Assembly: GCA_026874595.1 (NCBI GenBank)
Contig: CM049311.1
Coordinates: forward strand, 54,623,676 to 54,687,675
Direction: 5' to 3'
From: Sipunculus nudus
Lineage: Eukaryota > Annelida > Sipuncula > Golfingiida > Sipunculidae
DNA: 64,000 nt
Positions 61,478-64,000 of this stretch are shown here, in pieces. Below the pieces are notes generated by a model. That model had not been told where the DNA came from and made no database searches. It saw nothing but the letters and a program-made list of their open reading frames with translations. Positions within the stretch are counted from its first letter, which is position 1, and every line of letters starts with the position of its first letter. The position numbers were made by a program, and so were the translations under genes.

Positions 61478-63791
61478 GAGAGAGTATTAAACACGAGTTT
61501 AATACTCGGTGATCTGCTTAGCTGCATTGAGCACTTTTCCACATTAACTTTAACTAAATCACAAGGATATATATATATATAACGCATAAAATTCTGTCAC
61601 GCCCTGATACACAATAAATTACTCTTTATGAAAATCCAAATCAAGTAAAAAAAGGTTTTATTAATACAGTTGCCATGTTTGTTGTTTCAAGCTTTATCAA
61701 GATTATATCTTTCCCTTTGATATTTGAGCCTACCTGAGGCTGGGTACTTTCCAGGTCAGGATCAAGGGAGTATTTGTCTGGACTCAGTACAATGTCTTGT
61801 CCATGGCCTACTGTCATACGCGAAATCCCTCCTTCTATGATTACAGGAACAAGGGGAGAACTCTTTACAGAAATGTAAGTGAACGCTTCAGCTGAAAATA
61901 AATCTCTACCGGGAAATTCGTTCCTTGTCATTTGTATCTTGTAAACAAATTTGTACAAGCCGACGGCCAAGAACCGTTCTTCCACAGCCAGTTCCGCATT
62001 ATAACGACTTGGAACTGAATCAATCTGGATTTCGTTTTCCACTTGCCCCGTCGTGGACTTAATGCTGAAGATTTGCCAGCGCTTTTCGTTGACTAAAGTG
62101 GTTGAACATTTGAGGTTTGTAAGACCGTACACGACAAATCTATCCATGCGGTAAACGTCTTTAGGTCTATAGAAGGATCTCGCGGCGTCCTTTATATCGA
62201 TGATTGGCGAGCTGCATTCTGAGGCCGACACGGAGAACGTGAAATTAGCGGTTGTGTTACCCATGTAATCCCAACCAAACGCAGTCAACACGTATTGTTT
62301 TTGTTTATGGTACGCGTGACTGACGTTCATAGTCTTATGCAAGGAGCCTCCGTTGGTGACATTTGACTTGGCACATTTTGTCTGGTTACCAAAGTATGAA
62401 GATGAATCGTCACCCCAATGCACCAGCAGACAAGCTTCATATCCAAGGCTGGTGAAACTGAGGTTGAACACTTTCTTATGTCCAGGGGCCGTCACGTTGT
62501 GACCGTCGTCAATATTGATGCCTGTAATGCCTTCCCACAAAATGACAGACATTTCAGAAGACAAGCTGCTGTCAGGATTTCGGGCTGTTACCTTTAGGTC
62601 ATAGTGACCTGCCTAGGAAAAAGCAAAAATCCAATAGGAATATAAAATAAAAACCATAATCAAAGTAATTCTGTTGGTGATATAGTCTCTTGCAAAACCC
62701 ACAGTAAACATAAAATATGGAATATGTTATCATAACGTGCACGATTTGTTGTCACACTGTCACCTGCATGTCAAAACACTATTGTAGAAAAGTTCAAGAA
62801 CAAAACAGATTTGATTAGACATGCTTACCTGAGGAAGTTTTACCACAAGAGGAGTCGTTTCGTTGTACTCGCAGAAATGAACAGCTTTGGTATTCTTAGC
62901 TTCCAGGTCGTATGTTTGCACGGTCCCTTTTAATTATTCAAGAAACTTTGATATATATATTCAAAGGCACATTATAGGAATGATCATCATGTTACTGCTA
63001 CGTTAGAATACACTTCTCCAATTGTTCTATAATTAGAATGATAAACGCAGTGTCGTTTGCTAATTTTTTTTGTTATTTATTTTTTTCAAAACAGTTTGTA
63101 AGCTCCTAATGCAGCGGAGAGACATATCATATTCTGCTCTATTTTAACGCTGCCAACTGGCAGCCAAACAAATACGCTCTTTACATAACGCATTAACAAC
63201 GACATGCAACATCGTGAAACATCCCAAATTAAGGGCTGGCCACAGGAGGCAGAAAAACAAAGAATTCTTCATTGGGCAACACAATGGGCGTATGGCAATC
63301 ATAAAATGTGAGGAAACTGGTTTGAAATTTCGTAATGCCCTCTAGGGGTCAATCCCAGCGTGCCAAGCCTAAACAAACAGCGCTTTAACATTACATTTTT
63401 GTAGGTGCTGCGCTTTAAAAAGGAAGTAATCACACTGTGGAGTTATTAATTCCGACAATCAGGCAGACATCAGAATCATCACAATCTATAATCTTTTAGG
63501 AATCCGTTAGACCGTATACTACAAGACCCATACTCTGATGCCATTCTGTCAAATTCCGTCAACGTGTATGGGACATTTAGCTATGAGTTAATGAAACCCA
63601 TTGAAAACTCTGTCTTGTGTATTCCTGTAATGTACATCACCTTTAACCTTGGGCATGATCAACAGTGTCCTCGTGAATGGAAACTCGTTCTGTCTTTCCC
63701 CAAATCCAGGCTGAGGTTTGGCTCCGACCGGGATGAGCGGCTGGTACATAACGTCCATGTTCATGGCTGTGATTGGACGATATACACCAGC
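25742..63791 (-). CDS. Polycystin-1/REJ family 11-TM protein (5' partial, 29 exons)
   Basis: The 29 exons listed separately join without a frame conflict into 7,236 nucleotides (2,411 residues plus stop). Domain order by residue of this partial model: PKD-like beta-sandwich sequence about 1-200; REJ module about 200-705; helical linker and GAIN about 705-1257; GPS about 1240-1280 with autocleavage tripeptide His1273-Met-Thr; TM1 about 1305-1327; PLAT about 1334-1455; TM2-TM6 about 1500-1820; extracellular polycystin domain about 1840-2050; TM7-TM11 about 2060-2282; and a C-terminal cytosolic tail. Family members are large ciliary or sperm-surface receptors that pair with PKD2-type channel subunits. 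The order matches PKD1L2, PKDREJ and sea-urchin REJ3. The pore loop has Leu-Gly-Arg (2241-2243), not the Leu-Gly-Asp filter of PKD2. The N-terminal ectodomain and promoter lie beyond 64000, so the exact paralogue is unsettled. Confidence 0.95.
27450..27760. repeat. Degenerate minisatellite derived from exon 28 edge
   Basis: The motif GCACGATAGAGAA recurs at about 27480, 27537 and 27587, with weaker forms near 27675 and 27729, alternating with TTGTTTCACTCTGAGTT-like segments. The last unit runs into the 3' end of exon 28 (ATTACCTGGTTTTACTCTGAGTTGACG on the plus strand). The array seems to have spread from the exon-intron boundary. Confidence 0.65.
27757..27928 (-). CDS. Polycystin-like exon 28 (polycystin domain start)
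   Basis: Acceptor ATATTCAAG, donor CCAG|GTAATT; phase 0 to 1. It encodes VDTIDRFWNWTEFVLVPGLR and EQRGFVGDRVGRIMGYATIR, then QLRVKP. The Phe-Trp-x-Trp, Gly-x-x-x-Gly-x-x-Arg and Arg-Gln-Leu-Arg-Val motifs are invariant features at the start of the extracellular polycystin (TOP) domain. Repeats derived from its 3' edge fill the next intron. Confidence 0.97.
28230..28501 (-). CDS. Polycystin-like exon 27 (TM6)
   Basis: Acceptor TTGACGGACAG, donor ACCAAG|GTCACG; phase 1 to 0. It encodes RVAYRPPGPEQLEKAREHRL, then KMYDILREVLFYAMFLWILL with VISYSYRDPNAYLL. The Arg-x-x-Tyr-x-Pro-Pro, Leu-Arg-Glu-Val and Ser-Tyr-x-Tyr-Arg-Asp-Pro sequences mark TM6 of polycystin-1-like proteins. Confidence 0.97.
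28851..28895. repeat. (TA)n microsatellite near exon 26 donor
   Basis: About 22 TA units in the intron just past the exon 26 donor at 28919. Confidence 0.97.
28920..29052 (-). CDS. Polycystin-like exon 26 (end of TM5, acidic loop)
   Basis: Acceptor TTAAATACAG, donor CACAA|GTTAAT; phase 0 to 1. It encodes VILMAFLFSLIFKK, completing TM5, then RVEEELDLKDEDEHELSPDE and EFLHWEHH. A 45-base (TA)n tract (28851-28895) begins about 25 bases into the intron that follows the donor. Confidence 0.94.
29335..30525 (+). mobile_element. Non-autonomous Helitron-type element, copy 1
   Basis: It has homology to 54555-55960 in opposite orientation. The interior consists of about 200-base tandem units with recurring TCATATCTCG(T/G)GAACCGTTTGAC, TTTTGCATGTGTATAGATCTCACATAGC and GGTGGCGCCACCTAC. 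The 3' end has hairpin GTAGTCG-CTTGT-CGACTAC (30496-30514), then CCGTATT and CTAG at 30522-30525 followed by T. That is the arrangement of Helitron 3' ends (hairpin, short gap, CTRR, insertion before T). The 5' end is uncertain. Tandem-repeat cores are known from Helitron-associated elements of bivalves. No Rep/helicase is present. Confidence 0.75.
30496..30525 (+). terminator. Helitron 3' hairpin and CTAG end, copy 1
   Basis: A seven-base stem with a CTTGT loop, then CCGTATTCTAG. Copy 2 has the same hairpin and ends TCGTATTCTAG, again followed by T. Confidence 0.75.
30807..31093 (-). CDS. Polycystin-like exon 25 (TM4 and TM5 start)
   Basis: Acceptor GTATTTTTAG, donor CTCAAG|GTCGGT; phase 1 to 0. 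It encodes a linker with MDTADGVKKEKKKRFE, then TM4 (LPWYFSVVAWILLSVTVLVS and onward) and CRKWISSMVMSFVTSIFLTQ with PLK. The Trp-x-x-Ser-x5-Ser-x5-Leu/Thr-Gln-Pro-Leu-Lys stretch is a polycystin hallmark at TM5. A later in-frame AG in CTGAAG is also possible as acceptor, but its pyrimidine tract is poorer. Confidence 0.95.
31334..31533. repeat. 200-base unit with perfect 18-base TIRs
   Basis: CCACAGTCGCTCGAATCC at 31334-31351 is exactly the reverse complement of 31516-31533. The interior has no frame of note. A further copy of the left TIR plus about 100 bases of its left flank lies at 32268-32380 as a direct repeat (starting at 31238 here). This is a MITE candidate; no clear target duplication. 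Confidence 0.55.
31675..31723. repeat. (TA)n microsatellite
   Basis: About 24 TA units in the intron between exons 24 and 25. Confidence 0.97.
32268..32380 (+). repeat. Direct repeat of 31238-31350
   Basis: Over about 115 bases (TATTCACGGTCTGTTTTTATA... to ...CAGTCGCTCGAAT) this matches 31238-31350 with only a few differences, then stops within the 18-base TIR of the earlier unit. It is a local duplication about 1 kb away, in the same intron. Confidence 0.8.
32958..33177 (-). CDS. Polycystin-like exon 24 (TM3 and cytosolic loop)
   Basis: Acceptor CTGTTGTAG, donor TCAG|GTTAGT; phase 0 to 1. It encodes IFVGIATNLVVFPVNFVIVL and LFRKARPRH, the TM3 of the family (Gly-x5-Leu-x2-Phe-Pro-x-Asn), followed by a basic and serine-rich loop. 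The first 50-60 bases of the exon plus the acceptor are repeated twice in the upstream intron. Confidence 0.96.
33178..33310 (-). repeat. Two extra partial copies of exon 24 start with acceptor
   Basis: The segment spanning the exon 24 acceptor and its first about 50 coding bases recurs at about 33190-33246 and 33250-33306. Each copy keeps CTGTTGTAG or a close variant followed by ATATACGTTTGGATCGC or ATACGTTGGGATC. The middle copy meets a stop after about 16 codons and neither copy has a donor. They are tandem duplicates, not usable exons, but they present decoy acceptors upstream of the real one. Confidence 0.85.
34087..34371 (-). CDS. Polycystin-like exon 23 (loop and TM2)
   Basis: Acceptor CAAACTGAAG, donor GAACAG|GTAGAA; 95 codons, phase 0 to 0. 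After a cytosolic helix it encodes DEHLWFSVIARPPTSRFTRL, the conserved polycystin stretch (His-Leu-Trp-x-Ser-Val-x-x-Arg-Pro-x-x-Ser-x-Phe-Thr-Arg-x-Gln-Arg). TM2 follows with CCLCLLYTSMFANALYY. Confidence 0.97.
34826..34965. repeat. Degenerate ~30-base tandem repeat
   Basis: Around five copies of a unit like TTAACTGTACACTCCAAAAGCACGTCC, in the intron between exons 22 and 23. Confidence 0.65.
35129..35294 (-). CDS. Polycystin-like exon 22 (PLAT domain, part 3)
   Basis: Acceptor TTTATTTTAG, donor GGACAG|GTACAG; phase 2 to 0. It encodes PLGALNYCRVWHDNSGKGKF, SWYLKYIIIRDLQTRDRHYF and ICNRWFAVEEDDGQ. The Trp-His-Asp-Asn-x-Gly, Trp-x-Leu-x2-Ile and Phe-x-Cys-x-x-Trp motifs are classic for PLAT and make this one of the most certain exons. 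Confidence 0.97.
35651..35766 (-). CDS. Polycystin-like exon 21 (PLAT domain, part 2)
   Basis: Acceptor TCTTAAAG, donor TCCAG|GTACTC; phase 0 to 2. It encodes VQFILSGESDETDVRLVRDK and LRRGSTNSFLMATS, corresponding to PLAT strands with Val-x-Leu-x-Gly and Phe-x2-Gly-Ser-x-x-x-Phe. Confidence 0.95.
37169..37270 (-). CDS. Polycystin-like exon 20 (PLAT domain, part 1)
   Basis: Acceptor ATCCTTACAG, donor TCCCGG|GTAAGA; 34 codons, phase 0 to 0. It encodes LGVTPLEDNDPEDKYLYEVI and FVTGSRRNAGTDSR. The Tyr-x-Val-x-Phe-x-Thr-Gly-x4-Ala-Gly-Thr pattern is the standard start of a PLAT/LH2 beta-sandwich. In polycystins it sits in the first cytosolic loop and binds lipid and calcium. Confidence 0.96.
37964..38191 (-). 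CDS. Polycystin-like exon 19 (GPS cleavage site and TM1)
   Basis: Acceptor TTCTTGAAG, donor GAAAAG|GTATGT; 76 codons, phase 0 to 0. It opens VCADTTHTTTVCECNHMTTF, which completes the GPS. The two cysteines and His-Met-Thr fit autoproteolysis between Met and Thr, leaving a Thr-led stalk. TM1 follows at about LYVTMINITVLFVGFAVWAR. Family knowledge: cleavage gives a noncovalently held N-terminal fragment. Confidence 0.96.
38600..40720 (+). repeat. Array of ~300-370-base dispersed repeat units
   Basis: Successive units share CACTCCATGATCAATATCCATGC, GATACTTGAGCTTTTGTATC, TAGCTCGGAGGATATGGGT, GACTTTTCATGGACCTCCCT and GATTCTAGGTCCAGCGGTTACG, then GTTAACAGATGACAGCTTC. Units start near 38625, 39640, 39810, 40085 and 40420, and the array ends in GGACGGAAGGACGAAGAGTGA. 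The first is split by the MITE-like repeat at 38922-39582. Related units lie at 53510-54180. It is non-coding and fills the intron between exons 18 and 19. Confidence 0.75.
38922..39582 (-). mobile_element. Mutator-like MITE, diverged copy
   Basis: About 660 bases match 47952-48633 in opposite orientation at high identity (roughly nine in ten by eye), including CTCGACAGGCAT, GGCTCCGCCCATAGCTGCGC, AATTGCTCCCTCTGCATTCT and ATGAGCTGTCACTCAAAACG. One tip (GAGCGTA at 39576-39582) is kept. The other outer part is missing. It sits inside a unit of the 300-370-base repeat array. Confidence 0.7.
41013..41260 (-). CDS. Polycystin-like exon 18 (GAIN B and start of GPS)
   Basis: Acceptor TACTTTCAG, donor TGCCGG|GTATTT; phase 1 to 0. 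It encodes RHVIFLDNNFVNNRTGKVVL, GFREI and FQLRTYTSGCYFYDNDGQRL, then SPEGCR. The Gly-Cys-x-Tyr-x4-Gly-x-x-x-Ser-x-Glu-Gly-Cys sequence is the first half of the GPS motif. Its other half is in exon 19 across a 2.8 kb intron. Confidence 0.95.
42529..42946 (-). CDS. Polycystin-like exon 17 (GAIN subdomain B)
   Basis: Acceptor GCATTTCCAG, donor GTCT|GTAAGT; phase 0 to 1. It encodes ISGTVSLDMYDENRKEMPIQ, PVPLRLQIPRDP, then SASVHIEVIPDDPDVKLLVL and GRFGGKFPNLN. The Ile-Pro-Arg strand and the later strand with Asp-Pro and a Gly-Gly-x-x-Pro turn are regular features of GAIN domains next to GPS sites. Confidence 0.92.
43724..43831 (-). CDS. Polycystin-like exon 16 (GAIN)
   Basis: Acceptor ATCATTTAG, donor CTCAGG|GTACGT; 36 codons, phase 0 to 0. 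It encodes ILNTTLREGEAEAKLPGICQ and LVNHTNCSDDQVVTLR, with two cysteines and two Asn-x-Thr/Ser sequons. Confidence 0.87.
43979..44025. repeat. (TA)n microsatellite
   Basis: About 23 TA units in the intron between exons 15 and 16. Confidence 0.97.
44737..44880 (-). CDS. Polycystin-like exon 15 (GAIN)
   Basis: Acceptor ATTCACAG, donor TCTAAG|GTCACT; 48 codons, phase 0 to 0. It encodes APGIVSNLMDTLNLTTAAIM, then KSSIPGESKVQLVTPKLSYT and VQMDTASK. The Val-x-Thr-Pro-x-Leu-x-Tyr-x-Val strand is characteristic of polycystin GAIN regions. Confidence 0.9.
45285..45795 (-). repeat. GAGTCC hexamer element, intron copy
   Basis: Two hexamer-rich blocks (45290-45420 and 45665-45780) flank an AT-rich middle. 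The right edge is CTACATCACTGG, the inverse of the edge of the block at 1381. Both the hexamers and the edges are shared, so this is the same family. Confidence 0.7.
45865..45941 (-). CDS. Polycystin-like exon 14 (GAIN helix)
   Basis: Acceptor TATTTGTAG, donor GATGCG|GTAGGT; phase 1 to 0. It encodes LDGYDKATATKMFKKETNKL and EQKDA, a charged helix. A short TA tract lies close upstream of the acceptor. GAGTCC repeats follow in the next intron. Confidence 0.8.
46566..46668 (-). CDS. Polycystin-like exon 13 (GAIN)
   Basis: Acceptor TTTTATTCAG, donor CTAA|GTATGT; phase 0 to 1. It encodes ASMVTLNHGTRIDIERATKG and PHYEYDTSLEAKTL. A tRNA-derived SINE lies in the intron just upstream (46930-47110). 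Confidence 0.83.
46930..47110 (-). repeat. tRNA-derived SINE
   Basis: Read on the minus strand, the head resembles a tRNA: CTGAGTGGTAAAACGCTTGG as A-box region and GGTTCGATCC (47048-47057) as B box, about 35 bases apart. A body with TTTTCTCCGGGTACTCCGG and TTTCCTCCACC follows. That pyrimidine-rich body is found in widespread animal SINEs. It is probably transcribed by RNA polymerase III if active. No poly-A tail or target duplication is clear. Confidence 0.8.
47278..47403 (-). CDS. Polycystin-like exon 12 (GAIN subdomain A)
   Basis: Acceptor GTTTTACAG, donor TTCCAG|GTCAGT; 42 codons, phase 0 to 0. It encodes GSLSESLKNMSQTLYELSDD and EEVIRTSANLISASGGIFQ, helices typical of the GAIN A subdomain. 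Confidence 0.9.
47943..48665 (+). mobile_element. 705-base MITE with 9-base target duplication
   Basis: The element at 47952-48656 starts TACGCTC and ends GAGCGTA. It is flanked on both sides by the 9-base direct repeat CTCAGGTAT (47943-47951 and 48657-48665). A 9-base duplication with short TIRs suggests the Mutator-like superfamily. There is no transposase. The element lies about 20 bases from the exon 11 donor (48682), so its insertion is very close to the splice site. A second, diverged copy is at 38922-39582. Confidence 0.75.
48683..48808 (-). CDS. Polycystin-like exon 11 (pre-GAIN helix)
   Basis: Acceptor CTGACTTTAG, donor TCACAG|GTAAGA; 42 codons, phase 0 to 0. It encodes LREEMSLALANLTKPTVESI and SASTISVLSEAPEELTRKSQ. 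This is the amphipathic helix repeat (Ser-x-Leu-x2-x2-Pro-x-Glu-Leu-x3-Ser-Gln) seen before GAIN in polycystin-1-like proteins. Exon 12 has the same length and a related pattern, suggesting an old exon duplication. Confidence 0.9.
48931..50160 (+). repeat. 52-base minisatellite, about 22-24 copies
   Basis: Units of 52-53 bases contain CTGATCAGAACTCGACTACAG, then ATTCTACCTTTTCGTATATTC and TATGTTATAT. Variants (TTTCG or TTCCG; CTGACCAG or CTGATCAG) are grouped in blocks, with CTGACCAG forms at the left and CTGATCAG with TTCCG forms at the right, as expected from unequal exchange. The last two units are degenerate. It lies in the intron between exons 10 and 11. Each unit carries the palindrome CTGATCAG. 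Confidence 0.95.
50218..50510 (+). repeat. GAGTCC hexamer element, second intron copy
   Basis: Hexamer-rich ends (50225-50265 and 50400-50490, with CCCTAAAAAGTGGATCGAGCC, close to TCCTTAAAAAGTGAACTTGAG at 1700) surround an AT-rich middle. The element directly follows the minisatellite. Confidence 0.6.
50792..50863. repeat. (TA)n microsatellite
   Basis: About 35 TA units with two interruptions (GTATATATATAC) at the left. Confidence 0.96.
51007..51033. repeat. (TA)n microsatellite beside exon 10 donor
   Basis: 13 TA units ending about ten bases from the exon 10 donor at 51044. Confidence 0.95.
51045..51119 (-). CDS. Polycystin-like exon 10 (helical linker)
   Basis: Acceptor TAGTTTCAG, donor GCTGAG|GTACGG; 25 codons, phase 0 to 0. 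It encodes EMEISNLTADEQEIKVQADR, a charged helix. A (TA)n tract at 51007-51033 ends only about a dozen bases into the downstream intron. Confidence 0.78.
52095..52300. repeat. Imperfect direct repeat of ~140 bases
   Basis: AATTTCTATTCCTGCTTATTTGACC near 52125 recurs as AATTTCTATTCCGGCTTATTTGACC near 52253, with similar flanks (AAAGTCACAGC/AAAGTTATAGC). Probably a dispersed-repeat fragment. Confidence 0.55.
53071..53144 (-). CDS. Polycystin-like exon 9 (short linker exon)
   Basis: Acceptor TATTTTTAG, donor AAAG|GTCGGT; phase 1 to 0. It encodes 25 residues, VNVDSYTVASTRSTGYGPRY and onward. A second frame is also open, but only this one is compatible with both neighbours. The sequence is not conserved-looking. 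Its exon status rests on splice signals and phase, so an alternative or cassette exon is possible. Confidence 0.6.
53510..54180 (+). repeat. Dispersed repeat units related to 38600-40720
   Basis: Two units (about 53515-53830 and 53860-54150) share TCAATATCCATGCAA, GGATATGGGTAACAGAGACC, TTTCATGG and GGTCCAGCGGTTACG with the array at 38.6-40.7 kb. They end in GGACGGACGACGGACAAAGAGTG, which looks like the family's terminus. Confidence 0.7.
54256..54418 (-). CDS. Polycystin-like exon 8 (linker before GAIN)
   Basis: Acceptor TTGCCCGCAG, donor CAAG|GTTACT; phase 0 to 1. It encodes VVPPPSDDLAQNFKLIVDSR, then a helix with TLETNREYLRLASALNLARE. The order (acidic turn, then long helix) matches the stretch between REJ and GAIN in polycystin-1-like proteins. 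Confidence 0.82.
54555..55960 (-). mobile_element. Non-autonomous Helitron-type element, copy 2
   Basis: Inverted relative of 29335-30525. Its 3' end on the minus strand has the same hairpin (54566-54584) followed by TCGTATT and CTAG (54558-54555), then T. The interior holds more tandem units than copy 1, with GGTGGCGCCACCTGTCATAAAATC, GCCGAGATATGAGTGATTTTA and CACATGCAAAATTTTCAG recurring about every 200-230 bases. The 5' part includes CCAAAACGAAATTTTG shared with copy 1. No coding capacity. Confidence 0.75.
56095..56264 (-). CDS. Polycystin-like exon 7 (end of REJ)
   Basis: Acceptor TGTGACAG, donor GTTCAG|GTAAAT; phase 1 to 0. It encodes VFKGEPMECHLSYDV and then VTVLPPGPAYDNFTMTLKVR with IADESKSVIEVTIGVVQ. 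The Leu-Pro-x-Gly and Val-x-Ile-x-Asp-x2-Ser sequences are typical of the REJ C-terminus. An ancestral Helitron-type element sits in the intron that follows (54555-55960). Confidence 0.92.
57069..57320 (-). CDS. Polycystin-like exon 6 (REJ module)
   Basis: Acceptor TCGTCCGCAG, donor TTTATG|GTATGA; phase 1 to 1. It encodes LNSPQITFTKSIL, then WYRIKLKAE, GFAFMNLAVNQPPEGGTC, the signature REJ stretch (x-Asn-x-Pro-Pro-x-Gly-Gly-x-Cys), and WHLKCSGWFDMDGITMYQF. The positions of cysteines and of CSGW agree with other REJ modules. Confidence 0.94.
57860..57909. repeat. (TA)n microsatellite
   Basis: About 24 TA units in the intron between exons 5 and 6. I see no other clear feature in that 2.8 kb intron. 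Confidence 0.97.
60105..60334 (-). CDS. Polycystin-like exon 5 (REJ module; 3' end uncertain)
   Basis: Acceptor TTACTTTCAG. It begins RCAYGSICRQRNDG and includes NRLAVMAVCLTGCSDD followed by IKYSWSLAF, the REJ pattern of paired cysteines and Tyr-x-Trp. The phase of exon 6 demands an exit in phase 1. The only nearby GT that provides it is T|GTGTAA at 60105/60104. The better-looking GTAAAG two bases on would give phase 0 and would need an extra exon between here and 57320. Confidence 0.8.
60777..61105 (-). CDS. Polycystin-like exon 4 (REJ module)
   Basis: Acceptor AATTGCAG, donor AATAAG|GTAAGG; phase 0 to 2. It encodes FLWFCHRIDEKLP, then GGCFRQGPG, then LTFNTVNMLENERYKFHVEA and a final IVRGEPPHVSI. 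That final pattern, Val/Ile-x-Gly-x-Pro-Pro-x-Val-x-Ile followed by Cys in exon 5, is diagnostic of REJ modules in polycystin-1-like proteins. Confidence 0.93.
61383..61484. repeat. Compound (TA)n-(GA)n microsatellite
   Basis: An interrupted TA tract to 61440 is followed directly by about 22 GA units with one GGG interruption, in the intron between exons 3 and 4. Confidence 0.96.
61734..62612 (-). CDS. Polycystin-like exon 3 (PKD repeat and start of REJ)
   Basis: This is the largest ectodomain exon (293 residues, phase 0 to 0; donor CCTCAG|GTAGGC). It starts with AGHYDLKVTARNPDSS and the strand ILWEGITGINID. It then has a second PKD-like unit with CLLVHWGDDSSS and HAYHKQKQYVLTAFGW, and many Asn-x-Ser/Thr sequons. 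From about SECSSPIIDIKDAA the pattern becomes that of a REJ module: Cys-x2-Pro, later Cys of LKCSTTLVNEKRWQIFSI. The ending YSLDPDLESTQPQ matches the REJ stretch around ordered Ser-x-Asp-Pro-Asp. Confidence 0.93.
62829..62926 (-). CDS. Polycystin-like exon 2 (PKD-type repeat)
   Basis: Acceptor TTAAAAG (weak, purine-rich), donor CTCAG|GTAAGC; phase 1 to phase 0. It encodes TVQTYDLEAKNTKAVHFCEY and continues to the beta-strand VVKLPQ. It joins exon 3 at AGHYDLKVTARN, a classic late PKD-repeat strand (Gly-x-Tyr-x-Val/Leu-x-Val-x-Ala-x-Asn). Confidence 0.8.
63641..63791 (-). CDS. Polycystin-like exon 1 of window (ectodomain)
   Basis: Acceptor CCGTCTAG, donor AAAG|GTGATG; starts in phase 0 and ends in phase 1. 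It encodes 50 residues including MNMDVMYQPLIPV, the style of sequence linking PKD repeats. I chose GTGATG over the earlier GTTAAA because only that donor matches the phase of the next exon. It is not the true first exon: it begins mid-protein after a splice acceptor. Confidence 0.75.
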
Positions 63792-64000
63792 CTAGACGGA
63801 AAAGTCATGACATGGTATTTTTCTGCACTGAAGTTTGAAAATAAAATAATATGTATATGTGGCCAACCCCCTCTCTATCTGCCCATGGTGAAGATATTAG
63901 GAAGATGTGAATATGGAAAATTATAGTTTGTTTTAGTGATCTCTCTCCTTTGGTTGTTCATTAGCATATTTAGGAGTTAATGAGATATGCGAATAATATT

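Overview
This window is metazoan nuclear DNA. It is AT-rich, with long introns, GT-AG splice sites, at least eleven long (TA)n microsatellites and many small transposon fragments. The repeat style (Helitron-like elements with internal tandem repeats, a tRNA-derived SINE, short TIR elements) and the encoded protein suggest a lophotrochozoan, most likely a bivalve mollusc. That placement is an inference. There is no prokaryotic gene organisation, CRISPR array or operon.

Positions 1-17884 form one giant inverted repeat. Bases 1-8699 are repeated as the reverse complement at 9187-17884, around a 487-base spacer. Every stretch I compared is identical; I found only two one-base homopolymer differences. 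Each arm holds a non-coding element with terminal inverted repeats of roughly 650-750 bases. That element is interrupted by a second TIR element of about 3.2 kb, flanked by the 8-base repeat TTAAGGAA, which itself contains a degraded non-LTR retrotransposon fragment. The spacer carries the diverged second TIR of the outer element, including a perfect 24-base palindrome. The left limit of the big repeat is not visible, because the arm runs off the window start. Either a very recent inverted duplication or a fold-back assembly error could explain it.

Positions 17885-25660 have no gene I can support. They contain a further TIR element (19826-22615) with about 290-base ends rich in CGGAAG motifs, and several (TA)n tracts.

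Positions 25742-63791 hold one large minus-strand gene of the polycystin-1/REJ family. I resolved 29 exons. Their phases join into a single 7,236-nucleotide reading frame (2,411 codons plus stop), and the 5' end lies beyond the window. From N to C terminus the product has PKD-like repeat sequence, a REJ module, a GAIN domain ending in a GPS cleavage motif (His-Met-Thr), TM1, a PLAT domain, five more membrane segments, the extracellular polycystin domain, and a six-segment channel-like module (11 membrane segments in all). It resembles the PKD1L2/PKDREJ/sea-urchin REJ3 class. The pore loop reads Leu-Gly-Arg where PKD2-type channels have Leu-Gly-Asp.

The introns are crowded with mobile DNA: two opposed Helitron-type copies with CTAG 3' ends, a 705-base Mutator-like MITE with a 9-base target duplication plus a second inverted copy, a tRNA-derived SINE, a 52-base minisatellite of about 22 copies, GAGTCC hexamer repeats, and tandem copies made from exon-intron junctions. 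Five 5' splice sites begin GTC, which is unusual.
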